This document shows, piece after piece, positions 8,592-18,200 of a stretch of DNA of 33,701 nucleotides. The stretch covers positions 1-33,701 of the forward strand of contig JAJEGJ010000016.1 of NCBI GenBank assembly GCA_022819905.1. The letters are read 5' to 3'. How positions within the stretch are numbered: the stretch's first letter is position 1; each line of letters starts with the position of its first letter. The notes below the pieces were generated by a model. The model saw only the letters and a program-made list of their open reading frames with translations. It was not told where the DNA came from and did not search any database. The position numbers and the translations under genes were made by a program. The DNA comes from Alphaproteobacteria bacterium (GTDB taxonomy: Bacteria > Pseudomonadota > Alphaproteobacteria > TMED109).

Positions 8592-9395
8592 TCACTTCGC
8601 CTGCCTCCGGCGGGTGGACTCCTCCGGCCGTTCGGACCGCAGCAGGTCCCGGTGCTCCCGCATCCGGTAGCTGTTGCCGCGGATGTTGACGATGTGGCAG
8701 TGGTGGAGGAGCCGGTCGATCAGCGCCGCCGCCATCACGTCGTCGCCGAGCACGCCGCCCCACTCCTCGAAGCCCTTGTTCGAGGTGAGCACCGTGGAGG
8801 CGCGCTCGTGGCGGGCGTTGATCAGCTGGAAGAACAGGATCGCGCCGTCCTGGGTGACCGGCAGGTAGCCGATCTCGTCGACCACCAGCAGTGCGGGATG
8901 CGTCAGCACCTTGAGGCGGCGCGCCAGGTTGCCCGACGTCTTCGCCTCCATGAGCGACTCGACCAGGTCCGCGAGGGTGCCGTAGTAGACGCGGCGTCCG
9001 GACTCGGCGGCGGCGATCGCCAGGCTGATGGCCAAGTGCGTCTTGCCGACGCCCGGGGGGCCGAGCAGGACCACGTTCTCGGCGCGGTCGACGAAGCCGA
9101 GCTCATGCAGGCTCTCGACCTGCTCGCGCTTGATGCTCGGCTGGAAGGCGAAGTCGAACTCGGCCAGGGTCTTCACCGCCGGCAGCCGCGAGGAGCGCAT
9201 GGCGGAGTCCAGGCGGCGGTTGTTGCGCAGCACGATCTGGGCGTCCAGCAGCCTCTCGACCGCCTCGCTGGCGGTGACGGTCCCGCCGTCGGCCTGCGCC
9301 AGGATGTCGTCCGCCACCTCAAGCGCGCCGGGCATCTTGAGGTCGGCCAGCATCGCCCGCACCCGGTCGCGCCGGTTCCTGGCCGCGGCCTTCAC
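8592..9395 (-). CDS. istB: IS21-family ATP-binding helper protein IstB
   Basis: The 267-residue protein is the AAA+ regulator that helps the IstA transposase select and engage target DNA. It shows Walker A GPPGVGKTHLA near residue 108, Walker B LLVVDEIGYLP near residue 170, a SNKGFEEWG segment near 210, and a C-terminal RLLHHCHIVNIRGNSYR block typical of the family. The GTG start (9395-9393) overlaps the istA stop as GTGA, the usual coupled arrangement. Length is normal for the family. A longer frame continues upstream in the same phase but is only the shadow of istA. Confidence 0.92.
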   Translation of the reverse strand: MKAAARNRRDRVRAMLADLKMPGALEVADDILAQADGGTVTASEAVERLLDAQIVLRNNRRLDSAMRSSRLPAVKTLAEFDFAFQPSIKREQVESLHELGFVDRAENVVLLGPPGVGKTHLAISLAIAAAESGRRVYYGTLADLVESLMEAKTSGNLARRLKVLTHPALLVVDEIGYLPVTQDGAILFFQLINARHERASTVLTSNKGFEEWGGVLGDDVMAAALIDRLLHHCHIVNIRGNSYRMREHRDLLRSERPEESTRRRQAK

Positions 9396-10411
9396 CGCGC
9401 CACCTCCGCGTAGTCGGCCAGCGAGCGCTTCTGCACCGGCACGGCGGGCCGCGCCGGCGCTGCCGGCGCCGCGGACTGCGTGGCGCCGAGGCGTCGGTAG
9501 GGCCGCCCCGCGAGCGGGCCGAGCGCACCCCTCTCGTCGCGTTCGAAGCGGTCCACCGGACGTTCGCCCGTGGTGCCGTGCACGCGCACGTTCGCGGTGC
9601 CGTCCAGCCAACGCGCCGCCTGCCCGTTGAGGTCCTCGTCGCTGGCGAACGTGCGTCCGTAGAAGAAGTTCTCCCGCAGGTAGCGGATCGGCCGCTCCAC
9701 CTTCCCCTTCGTCCGGGCCCGGTACGGCCGGCACGAGCGCGGCATGAACCCCCAGTGCGCCGCGAAGCGCAGGAACTCCGGGTTGAGGATCAGCTCCCCG
9801 CCGCCGGTGCGGTCGTCCGAGAGCACCACCGCGCGCATCTGGTCGAACAGCATCTCCCGGGGCACCCCGCCGAAGCGCGCGAACGCGCCCTCCAGCCCAT
9901 CGAACAGAACGCGCATCGTCTGCCGACGGTAGAACCGCAGCCACAGCAGCCTCGAGTGGCCCAGCACCACCAGCAGCGCGTGCCGCCGGCCCCACGGCAG
10001 CGTGAACGTGCCGAAGTCCACCTGGCCCTGGCGGCCCGGCGGCGTCCCGAAGCGGACGGTCGGCTCGACCGGCGCGCGCGGCCGCACTTGGCCGACGTAG
10101 TCCCTCACGCGGCTGTAGCCCCCCGGGTAGCCCGCCGCGCGCACTTCGTCGAACAGGCGCTGCGCCGAGAGCTGCGGATACTCCTCCAGCCGCGCCTTGA
10201 TGATCCCCTTGTACGGATCCAGCTTCTGCTTCCTGCGTCGCCGTCGCGCCGCGCCCGCCGCGCCCGCAGCAAGGTCGCGGTCCAACTGCCCCGTGGCGAT
10301 CCAGTGGTGGATCGTCCGCCGGCTGATGCCGAAGCGCCTCGACAACTCCGCCTTGCTGATCCCCTGATCGAGATAGTGCTTCAACAACATCCTTGTCTCC
10401 CATCCATGCAT
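9392..10411 (-). CDS. istA: IS21-family transposase IstA
   Basis: The protein has 339 residues from ATG 10411; an in-frame start at 10477 would add 22 residues that do not look like the family. It has an N-terminal helix-turn-helix (GISKAELSRRFGISRRTIHHW, partly shown), a basic linker, and an rve/DDE catalytic core with Asp in GQVDFGTF, Asp in LFDQMRAVV and Glu in TKGKVERPIRY. A C-terminal domain follows. It cuts and joins the IS ends. It is somewhat short for IstA (often 390-510 residues) but the catalytic triad is complete. Confidence 0.9.
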   Translation of the reverse strand: MHGWETRMLLKHYLDQGISKAELSRRFGISRRTIHHWIATGQLDRDLAAGAAGAARRRRRKQKLDPYKGIIKARLEEYPQLSAQRLFDEVRAAGYPGGYSRVRDYVGQVRPRAPVEPTVRFGTPPGRQGQVDFGTFTLPWGRRHALLVVLGHSRLLWLRFYRRQTMRVLFDGLEGAFARFGGVPREMLFDQMRAVVLSDDRTGGGELILNPEFLRFAAHWGFMPRSCRPYRARTKGKVERPIRYLRENFFYGRTFASDEDLNGQAARWLDGTANVRVHGTTGERPVDRFERDERGALGPLAGRPYRRLGATQSAAPAAPARPAVPVQKRSLADYAEVAR

Positions 10412-10531
10412 CCGGCGCCGCCCCTTCCTTGTTGGCAAGGCCAACAGGGTGGACCCGTCCGCAACCGTCGCCAACACGAAGTGCGCAATTCCTCGTTGAC
10501 AGAAATGGGAAATTTAAAGTTGCCGCTAACA

Positions 10532-10536
10532 CCTGT
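10532..10536. repeat. Right target-site duplication (CCTGT)
   Basis: This is the second copy of the CCTGT that flanks the left IS tip at 8411-8415. Confidence 0.85.
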
Positions 10537-11922
10537 TCCCGGGGACATCTGGACGACTTCCCCTGGCACGCCTGGGTCAGACACCGGGACGAGTGCAGGA
10601 AGAAGGAGCGGGCTGACCTATACCTTCGATCGGAGCGGCCTGGACTGGGCGGGTTGATTCTCAGCTGCCCCGAGTGCAAGGCGCGCCGGAGTATGGATGG
10701 GGTGTTCAGCGCGCAGACGTGGAACGGCTTTCGATGTCGCGGCCGTAGGCCCTGGCTTGCCGGGCCGAACGAGGAGTGCGACCGTGAACCGCGGGCGCTA
10801 CAGCGAGGGGCGTCAAACCTGTACTTCCCGGTCGTGGCGTCGGCGCTCAGCATTCCCCCTTGGTCCGATGCACTTCAGGAAGCGCTAGGGGTCTACTGGA
10901 ATTCGATCGTGCGGGTGGAAGCCGCTGATCGAAAAACCTTTGTCCGCGTTCTGGCGAACGGGGATTTGGCGCCAGTCATCAACGCCCTCGGCTTGGATTT
11001 CGAGGAGCTGGTCCGGCAGATCGAGAAGCGGCTGGCACGGTACGATGACGGCGCAGTTTTGGGTATCCGCCAGGAGGAGTACCGTCAGTTCGAGTCGGGA
11101 ATCGATACAGCGGAAAGAGACTCACGAGAGTTCGAGATCCGAAACGTGCGGGTGCCGGACAGTATTCGCCCGTTCTTCGACCACATCGTGCGCGTCGTAC
11201 GGCTGCGGGAGGTGCGAGCACTTATGGGCTTTACCCGGATCAATCCGCCGGGCGATGAAGAGAGTCCAGAGGTCGCGGCGATCGCTGCCGGAAACCCGGG
11301 TTGGCTTCCGGCGGTGGAGGTCCGTGGGGAAGGGGTGTTCCTGGCATTCAACCAGATGGCGCTCGGTGCGTGGGAAGCCAACGACCGGGTGATGGAACGG
11401 GCACGGCGTGTCGACGAGGCATGGCGGATTGAGTGGCGGACGAGGCACGGAGAGCAAGAAATAGCCCGGACAATCACTCCGCGGTATCTACTGGTACATA
11501 CGTTCGCACATGCGTTAATGCGCCAACTCACGCTGGAGTGCGGGTACTCGACGGCAGCCCTTCGCGAACGGCTGTACGTGAGCGAAGGAGACGGCGGGAT
11601 GGCTGGCGTGCTGATCTACACGGCGACGTCCGACTCGGACGGGACGCTTGGTGGTTTGCAACGGCAAGGAGAAGGGTACCGGATCGAGCGGGCCGTCGAG
11701 GCGTCGGTACGGGCCATGGAATGGTGTTCTTCGGATCCCGTGTGCATTCAAGACGCGATCGGGGGCTCGGACGGACTGTCGCTGGCCGCTTGCCATGCCT
11801 GCGTTCTCGCGCCTGAGACCGCCTGTGAGGAATACAACCGGTTCCTCGACAGGGCGATGCTGGCCGGTTTGCCGGAAGCGGTAGAGGTGGGATTCTTTGC
11901 GGGGCTCCTGCGGAAGGCGTGA
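10537..11922 (+). pseudogene. drmB: DrmB (DUF1998), 3' part, downstream of the IS
   Basis: This segment supplies codons 153-613 of DrmB. It resumes with SRGHLDDFPWHAWV, exactly continuing RFVMAC from 8415. It has a CPEC motif near its start and, toward the end, the DUF1998 block YLLVHTFAHALMRQL followed by GVLIYTATSDSDGTLGGL and a Cys cluster (DPVC, ACHAC, ETAC). The frame is open upstream into the IS (a start at 10393 would read through the IS tip), so a low level of a C-terminal fragment is possible. The rest looks undamaged. The stop at 11920-11922 is 1 nt before the next ATG. DrmB normally partners DrmA, so loss of the joined protein should disable the system. Confidence 0.9.
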
Positions 11923-11923
11923 C

Positions 11924-13609
11924 ATGGCTGTAATGTGGCCACGATCGCTTCCGCCCGACGTCACCGCCAACATGCTGCGGGATACGGAGTGCGAGGTGTA
12001 CCGGCGGCTGGAGACAGTGCTGGATGATTCGTTCGTTGTCTTCTACTCGCGTCCCTGGCTTGGACTCACGGAGGATGGGGAGGAGATCGATGGCGAGTGC
12101 GACTTCGTTGTCGCGCATGCGGAATTGGGGCTGTTGACGCTTGAAGTGAAGGGCGGGGCGGTCGCATACGACCCACGTAGTGAGCGCTGGACAAGTCGCG
12201 ATCGTTGGAACGTAACGCACAACATCAAGAATCCGGTTCAACAAGCACGAAGCGCAAAGCACGAGCTCTTAAAGAAGCTCAAAGACTCCTCGCATTGGAG
12301 AGCGCGATGGATCCGAGCCCGGCATGGAGTTGTGCTGCCACATTCCTCCGCACCGCGGGGAGACCTGGGGGCGGACATGCCGCAACGCATATTCTGCTTC
12401 TCGGAGACGTTTGCGCGCGGACTCGGCGACTGGGTTCGGAGTCGATTGGGGCATGGAGGGGCCAATAAGGGAAGAACGCGCGAGCTAGGCCGGGATGGCC
12501 TTCGCGCGCTCGAGAAGGTGCTTGCGAGGCCGTTCCAGCTGCGAGTCTCGCTCGGGGCAACACTTTCGCGGGACGATGCGGAACTGGAATCGGTGACCCA
12601 ACAGCAGTTCCACATTCTGCGAGCGTTGGAGGCGGTACCACGCGCTGCGATTGCCGGCGCGGCTGGTACGGGAAAGACGGTGCTGGCGATGGAAGAAGCC
12701 AGTCGTCTAGCCGAAAAAGGGGTGCGGACGCTGTACGTCTGCTATAACCGGGGCCTTGCATGCGAAGTCCGCAGTCGTATGCGAGATGGTCTGCCTGTCG
12801 CAGTGATGACGTTCCATGAGCTCTGCGCGGAGATGGCTGGCCGAGCTGGACTCTCGCGTCCGGCTGGCGTCAGTGAGAGGCAGCTTTTCGAAGAGGTCTG
12901 GCTCGAACTTCTCATGGACGCATTCGAGCGCTTGCCTGAGGAAGTGTTTGATGCAATCGTTGTCGATGAAGGTCAGGATTTCCTGCCGTTGTGGTGGACC
13001 GCTGTCGAGTCGGGGCTGAGCACGCGCGGACTGCTTCGGATCTTCTACGACAATAACCAGCGGGTGTATGCGAGCGCAGCGAATCTACCTGGGGAGATCA
13101 AGTTGGTCCCGATTCGCCTGACCCTCAATCTGCGGAACACCAAGCGAATACATGAGCTTGTCCGGAAACACTATGAGGGTCACGAGATCGAAGCTGTCGG
13201 CCCCCATGGAGTGGAGGTGCGTTGGGTCAGTGTGGAATCTCCCGGCAAACTGCAGCGTGAGGTGTCCGATTGCGTTGCGCGTCTGCATTCAATCGAGCGC
13301 GTACCAACCGGCGATATCGGGGTGCTCGCGGCAACCGAGGCGATCGTGCAATTGCTCGCGCCGCATGACCGCCTGGGTGAATTCGCAGCGGTGCGATGCG
13401 ACCAGGAGTCAGGCGGGCGGATTGTCGTGGACACGATAAGGCGGTTTAAGGGTCTGGAACGACAGGTCGTGATCGTGGCGGCGACTGGGGAATCCGTCAC
13501 GGACAAGGAACTGCCGTATGTAGCGCTGTCCCGGGCGCGTACGCATCTAGTGGTTGCTGGCGAGCCGAGGGTGTTAGACAGGATGCGGGGTGCCGTGAGG
13601 GTAGGTTGA
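11924..13609 (+). CDS. NERD nuclease-SF1 helicase fusion
   Basis: The protein has 561 residues from ATG 11924, 1 nt after the drmB stop. The N-terminal ~150 residues match a NERD (nuclease-related) domain: Asp in GECDFVV (D60) and the E-x-K pair in LTLEVKGG (E74, K76) fit a PD-(D/E)xK site. An SF1 helicase follows with Walker A GAAGTGKT (245-252), DEGQD (348-352) as motif II, an LTLNLRNTKRIHELV motif IV-like segment, DTIRRFKGLERQVVIV and VALSRARTHLVV (V/VI). It probably cleaves or degrades DNA while translocating. In classic DISARM the last gene is the PLD-family drmC; none is seen here, so this fusion may supply the nuclease function. That substitution is inference. Confidence 0.85.
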   Translation: MAVMWPRSLPPDVTANMLRDTECEVYRRLETVLDDSFVVFYSRPWLGLTEDGEEIDGECDFVVAHAELGLLTLEVKGGAVAYDPRSERWTSRDRWNVTHNIKNPVQQARSAKHELLKKLKDSSHWRARWIRARHGVVLPHSSAPRGDLGADMPQRIFCFSETFARGLGDWVRSRLGHGGANKGRTRELGRDGLRALEKVLARPFQLRVSLGATLSRDDAELESVTQQQFHILRALEAVPRAAIAGAAGTGKTVLAMEEASRLAEKGVRTLYVCYNRGLACEVRSRMRDGLPVAVMTFHELCAEMAGRAGLSRPAGVSERQLFEEVWLELLMDAFERLPEEVFDAIVVDEGQDFLPLWWTAVESGLSTRGLLRIFYDNNQRVYASAANLPGEIKLVPIRLTLNLRNTKRIHELVRKHYEGHEIEAVGPHGVEVRWVSVESPGKLQREVSDCVARLHSIERVPTGDIGVLAATEAIVQLLAPHDRLGEFAAVRCDQESGGRIVVDTIRRFKGLERQVVIVAATGESVTDKELPYVALSRARTHLVVAGEPRVLDRMRGAVRVG

Positions 13610-13721
13610 GTTCAGCGTGCGCGGTCCGCGGGACAGCTCGCGTACGTAAACAACGGTGGCAGGCGGTGGACGAGGTTAGAGCGCGCCGTAACCGTAGCAT
13701 GTCGATTGAACGGAGACAGTT

Positions 13722-14897
13722 GTGGATGTGATGACCATTTCGTTTTCTGACGCCGGTTCAGCCGACCTTAGGGTCGACTCGGTTTATCGGGGAGGGCGGA
13801 TGGGCAACGCGGGAGACGACCCGTTGCCGCACCTCCTGGAGGTGAGTAATGCCGGTGGATTTAGGTATCGAGGCCAGATCGATTCGTTGGAAATGGTTGT
13901 CCTCACGTCGTCAGGAAGCGAGCCGGATTGGCCGGACATGCTCGATAGGGAGACGGGGGTCTATACCTACTTCGGGGACAACAGGCGCCCTGGTCGTGAC
14001 CTTCACGACACGCCCAGGAAGGGTAACGAGCTTCTCAAACGGGTGTTCGAACTGGCGAGTTCCGGGGTCGAGGAACGCCGAAAGGTACCCCCTGTCTTCC
14101 TCTTCGCGAGCACGGGGGAATGGAGGGATGTCGTCTTCCTCGGACTGGCCGTTCCGGGCACCCTTGACGTCCGTGCCTCTGAAGACTTGGTAGCCATCTG
14201 GAGAGTTTCTGGGGGAAGGCGCTTTCAGAACTACCGGGCACGCTTCTCGGTTATCGACGCTCCAGTGGTGCCGAGGGTATGGATTGAGGATGTAGTCGCG
14301 GGCAATCCTCATACCACTAATGCGCCCGAGGCATGGTCAAGCTGGATCAGGACTGGCCAGCGTCGCATGTTGACTTCTACCAGATCGGTGGAGTTTCGAA
14401 AGAGAGAGGAGCAGATTCCCGGCGACTCGGGAGATCAGGCCACGTTGAGAAGAGTGTACGAGTACTTCAAAGAGGATTCCTACGGTTTCGAACGCTGTGC
14501 CGCAGAGCTCGCGAAGTTGCTCCTGCCTGACATTGCGGAACTCGATTTGACTCGGCCTTCGCGCGATGGTGGCCGCGATGCGATTGGGAAGCTGCGGATT
14601 GGGAGCGGGTCATCAGGGATCGTGGTCGACTTCGCGCTGGAGGCAAAGTGTTACGCCACTTCGAAAGGTGTGGGAGTTAGGGACGTGTCTCGGCTGATTT
14701 CCCGATTGCGCCATCGACAATTCGGCATTCTGGTGACAACAAGCTACGTCGGTCTGCAGGCCTACCGGGAGGTCAAAGAGGATCAACATCCAGTAATAGT
14801 CGTTTCAGGTGCGGATGTGGTAGAGCTACTGCGGGCCAACGGCTATTCGAGTGCTGAAGCCGTGCGAATGTGGCTGGAGGAAAAATTCGCGCCGTAA
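13722..14897 (+). CDS. AspBHI/MspJI-like modification-dependent restriction endonuclease
   Basis: The 391-residue protein should cleave DNA containing 5-methylcytosine (type IV/IIM). The N-terminal half has a YRGGRMGNAGDDPLPHLL-like opening, FRYRG, and a DDPLP...TYFGDNRRPGRDLHDTPRKGN region that I recognise from the AspBHI subgroup, where this half forms the modified-cytosine-binding SRA-like domain. The C-terminal half has a PD-(D/E)xK fold: D286 (GGRDA), exactly 20 residues, then E307-A-K309, the DX20EAK spacing reported for this family. An FGILVTTSYVG strand follows. GTG 13722 is preceded by GGAG at a suitable distance. It is separated from the operon by 112 bp, so it may have its own promoter. 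Specificity cannot be read off. Confidence 0.78.
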   Translation: MDVMTISFSDAGSADLRVDSVYRGGRMGNAGDDPLPHLLEVSNAGGFRYRGQIDSLEMVVLTSSGSEPDWPDMLDRETGVYTYFGDNRRPGRDLHDTPRKGNELLKRVFELASSGVEERRKVPPVFLFASTGEWRDVVFLGLAVPGTLDVRASEDLVAIWRVSGGRRFQNYRARFSVIDAPVVPRVWIEDVVAGNPHTTNAPEAWSSWIRTGQRRMLTSTRSVEFRKREEQIPGDSGDQATLRRVYEYFKEDSYGFERCAAELAKLLLPDIAELDLTRPSRDGGRDAIGKLRIGSGSSGIVVDFALEAKCYATSKGVGVRDVSRLISRLRHRQFGILVTTSYVGLQAYREVKEDQHPVIVVSGADVVELLRANGYSSAEAVRMWLEEKFAP

Positions 14898-15220
14898 GGT
14901 GGAAGACCATGGGAGCTGTCTGGAGCGTTCTTGGCGAATGTTGGCCACGGTGAAACCAATTGTGCCGTGGGATGTTGGTCGGTGGCATCCGGTTGGCTTC
15001 ACGAATCCAACAGTCCAACCGGCCCCAAAGGCCTACCAGCCCCCATCGCCACCACTATCCTCCACCTTGAGCAGCATGTCTGCGAACAGGAAAGGCAACG
15101 CTGCCGAGCGTCAGAGTCGATGAGGCACCAAGTTTGATTGCTCTGTCCGTAAGGCGGTTTGCCTAGCCATCCGGCGGTGTGTAGCCTTGCGCGCTTGACC
15201 TGTTAGAGAGCGCTACGCTC
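14898..15220. other. Intergenic region before the SNF2 gene
   Basis: There is no convincing gene in these 323 bp; an overlapping frame at 14851-15123 has no family features. An inverted repeat, CCGGTTGG (14989-14996) and CCAACCGG (15015-15022), could form an 8-bp stem with an 18-nt loop and might attenuate or terminate transcription. The region separates the AspBHI-like gene from the SNF2-Hsp70 pair and presumably holds the latter's promoter, but I could not place convincing -35 and -10 boxes. Confidence 0.4.
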
Positions 15221-18200
15221 ATGGCCTCGCGTTTCAATCCCAATGACCTAGTTCGGCGCAAGTCTCGACCCGACGCTGTCGGGGTGATTCGGGACGCTGG
15301 CTACCTTGAGGAAGCCACTGGCCAATGGATTTACCGTGTCCAGTTCGGCAACGGAGTTAGGGGTATTGCGGAAGAGGAGTTGGAGCGGCTTCCAGAGCAC
15401 ACCGATGCATGGGAGGACATAGCGGACGGAACATTTAGCGGCGCGGATGCATTCCGCACTTTGATGACCTTCGAGAGGCTGCGCCGTCCCCCTTCCCCGA
15501 TCGCTGCTTCATTCGGCTCTGCCAAAGCGGCTTTCTATCCCTTTCAATTCAAGCCACTGCTCAAGTTCCTTGAGAACCCGAGCAAACGGTTGCTGATCGC
15601 TGACGACGTTGGGCTCGGGAAGACCATTGAGGCCGGGTACATCATTCGGGAACTTAAGTCGCGGGTCAGCGTCGAGCGAACTCTACTCGTGGTCCCCTCC
15701 CGGCTCCGAACCAAGTGGCAGGCTGAAATGGACCGCCGCTTCGGAGAGCGCTTCGAGATAGTGACCGGGCGCCGCATAGCCGAGTTGCGCAAAGGTCTTG
15801 AAAGGGGCGGCGACTTGGAACGCTTCTCCTGGATTGTCTCCATCGAGTCCGCCCGTTCTTCCGACGTCGTGGAGTTTCTGGAGAACGTTCAGCCGCCTTT
15901 GGACATTGTCGTTGTCGATGAAGCGCATCGGATGCGCAACCCGGATACGCAGCAGCACCGTCTTGGCCAAGCGCTGTCCCGATGCGCGGAGAACATGATT
16001 TTTCTCACGGCCACGCCGGTTCAGACGGGTCTGGACAACCTCTTTCGGCTTCTGAACATCCTTGACGGATCAGAATTCCAGGACGGCGCCCTGTTCGAAG
16101 AGCAGTGCGCGGCCAACCGCCCAATCATCCGCGCGGCCACCGCGATTCGTTCGAATCCGCCCGCTGTGGACGCAGCCGTCAGCGCCCTGGAGGAGCTGAA
16201 GAAAAGTCCCTACACGCGCCGGTTAACGCAATCCGACTACTTTGCCAGCCTCGTGGAACGGTGTAGACGGGCCGAACCCTTGGACCGCGATGCACTCGTG
16301 GCGCTCCAGAGGGACATCAACGAGCTTTCGCTGACGGGCACCATCGTCAGCCGAACGCGGAAGGTGGAGGTCATTCCCGACAGAACGTTGCGCGCACCCA
16401 ATGTCGTCGCCGTTCGATTCACTGCGACCGAACGCGCCTTCTACGACTCGGTCGCGGAGCTTTGCAGCGTGATTCGTCCTGATCTCTCCGGATGGGGTCG
16501 TGCGCTCGCCGCGCTGCAGGCTTTCCGCGCAACCGCAAGCTGTATACCCGCTGCGGCCAGGGGATTCCGGGACAAGCTTGCCCGCGGCGGCTCCATCGTG
16601 GAGGGGTTGGCTCGAGACTTCGACGATGGCCTATACGACAGGGACGGTGGCGCACTTCCCCACTCAGAGAGCGTTCGCGAGAAACTCGACGAGGTCACGT
16701 CGACCTTGGAGCGACTCACGGAAGAGGACACGAAGTACGAAAGGCTCAAGGACGCCCTGCACGAAATTTGGCGGGAGGACCGCGACGCCGGACGGTCTCC
16801 ACGCAAGGTGGTCCTGTTCGCGTTCTTTAAGCCGACGCTCGCCTACCTCAATAAACGTCTCGGCAACGACCGAATCCAGTCCCGTCTGATCAACGGCGAC
16901 GTGCCGATTCCCCAGCGTGAGGCCCGCATTGACGAATTCGCGAGCGATCCGGACATTCGCCTCCTGCTCTCGTCCGAGGTTGGCAGCGAAGGGCTAGACC
17001 TGCAGTTCGCCTCCGTCGTAGTGAACTACGACCTGCCTTGGAATCCCATGGTGGTGGAGCAGCGCATCGGGCGCATTGACCGTATCGGTCAAGCAACGCC
17101 CAGAATCGTTATCCTGAACCTAGTCGCCTCGGAGACCATAGAGGAGCGCATACTCTATCGGCTCTATGACCGAATCGGCATATTCCGGGAGTCCATCGGC
17201 GAGATCGAGCCAATACTGGGCGAGTCCGTTGAAAAGCTCGCAGCGGACGCCATACGCGGCGGCTTGACCGAAGAGGAACAGCGATCACAGGCAGATGACT
17301 CGGCGGACGCTTGGAGCGACGAACGCCTGAAGGCCGAAGGTCTCGCTAACGAGACCGATAGTCTCATGGCTGCTGACCAATCCTTCCTCGACGAGATCGA
17401 GGGATTGATCGGCCGGCGCAAAGTCCCCTCCAGCGCTGAACTCCACGCCTATGTGGGCGGTTACCTTGCCGCCAACTTCGCTGGCAGCAGATTTCCCCAA
17501 ACGTTGGTCTCGCACGTCGCGGACATCCGGACGCCATCAGATGTCGGTCGGCTCGTCTTGCAGGCGTTCCCCACTGATCGGGAAGCCGGTCGTTTCGGTC
17601 GAATGCTGGAAGCGGGTGCGGTCAGGGCGACCTTCGATCAGGATGCTGCGCTCAAGCATGCCAACGCCGAGCTGATCCACTCCCGCCACCCCTTCGTCCG
17701 GATGGTCATGACGGAAGGAGACCGCGACCGAAGCACAATGCCGCGTTCGTTTGCTCTCGCCGTGAAGGCCGCTGATCTTCCCGACTCAGCCAAAGTGCGG
17801 TCTGGTGATCTCATGTTCGAGATACATCTTTTCGATACCGGCGGCATAAGACCCCGCATCAGTCTCGTCCCGCTGTTTCTCAGCGAGCAAGAGAGTTTTC
17901 TGCCCGACGCTGAATCCGAGGACTTGCTGCTGTCCATGCTCGACCATTCGTCGTCCTTGGACCCCGCCCCCCACCTCGATTCACAGTCGGTGAGCCGAGT
18001 GTCGCAGCGCCTTCGTGATCAACTAGGTTCGCGCCGGTCGACAGTCGTTTTGACGGAACGCGAGTTGAACGCCGTGCGTACCAGCCGACTGAAGACCACC
18101 CTTGCGGTGGCTTTGGACCACCGTGTCAGCGAGGCCGAGACGCGCCTCGGCTCACTTCAAGACAAAGGGGCCGCACCATTCGCCATCAAGATGGCTCGGG

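Larger units (their letters stand above)
8416..10531 (-). mobile_element. Complete IS21-family insertion sequence in drmB
   Basis: The element is 2116 bp with istA and istB on the minus strand. Its tips read TGTCAATGGCAACTTAAAA at the left and, on the opposite strand, TGTTAGCGGCAACTTTAAA at the right; 14 of 19 positions agree and both begin with the TG expected for the family. The left tip is followed by a second copy of the GGCAACTTAAAA block (from about 8450), and the right tip by another TGTCAA...GCGCAC copy, the multiple terminal repeats expected of IS21 transposase-binding sites. CCTGT is duplicated on both sides. Joining 8415 to 10537 restores an uninterrupted drmB frame. All parts look intact, so it may still be mobile. 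Confidence 0.93.

Noticed and set aside
8508-9413. Plus-strand frame of 301 codons over istB
   Set aside because: Antisense shadow of istB with no family features.
8592-10853. 753-codon minus-strand frame across the IS
   Set aside because: Only its last 267 codons (istB) match a family; the rest is the other-frame shadow of istA and flanking drmB.
14851-15123. 90-codon frame at the AspBHI-like gene's end
   Set aside because: It overlaps the real gene, has no ribosome site, and the composition is not protein-like.
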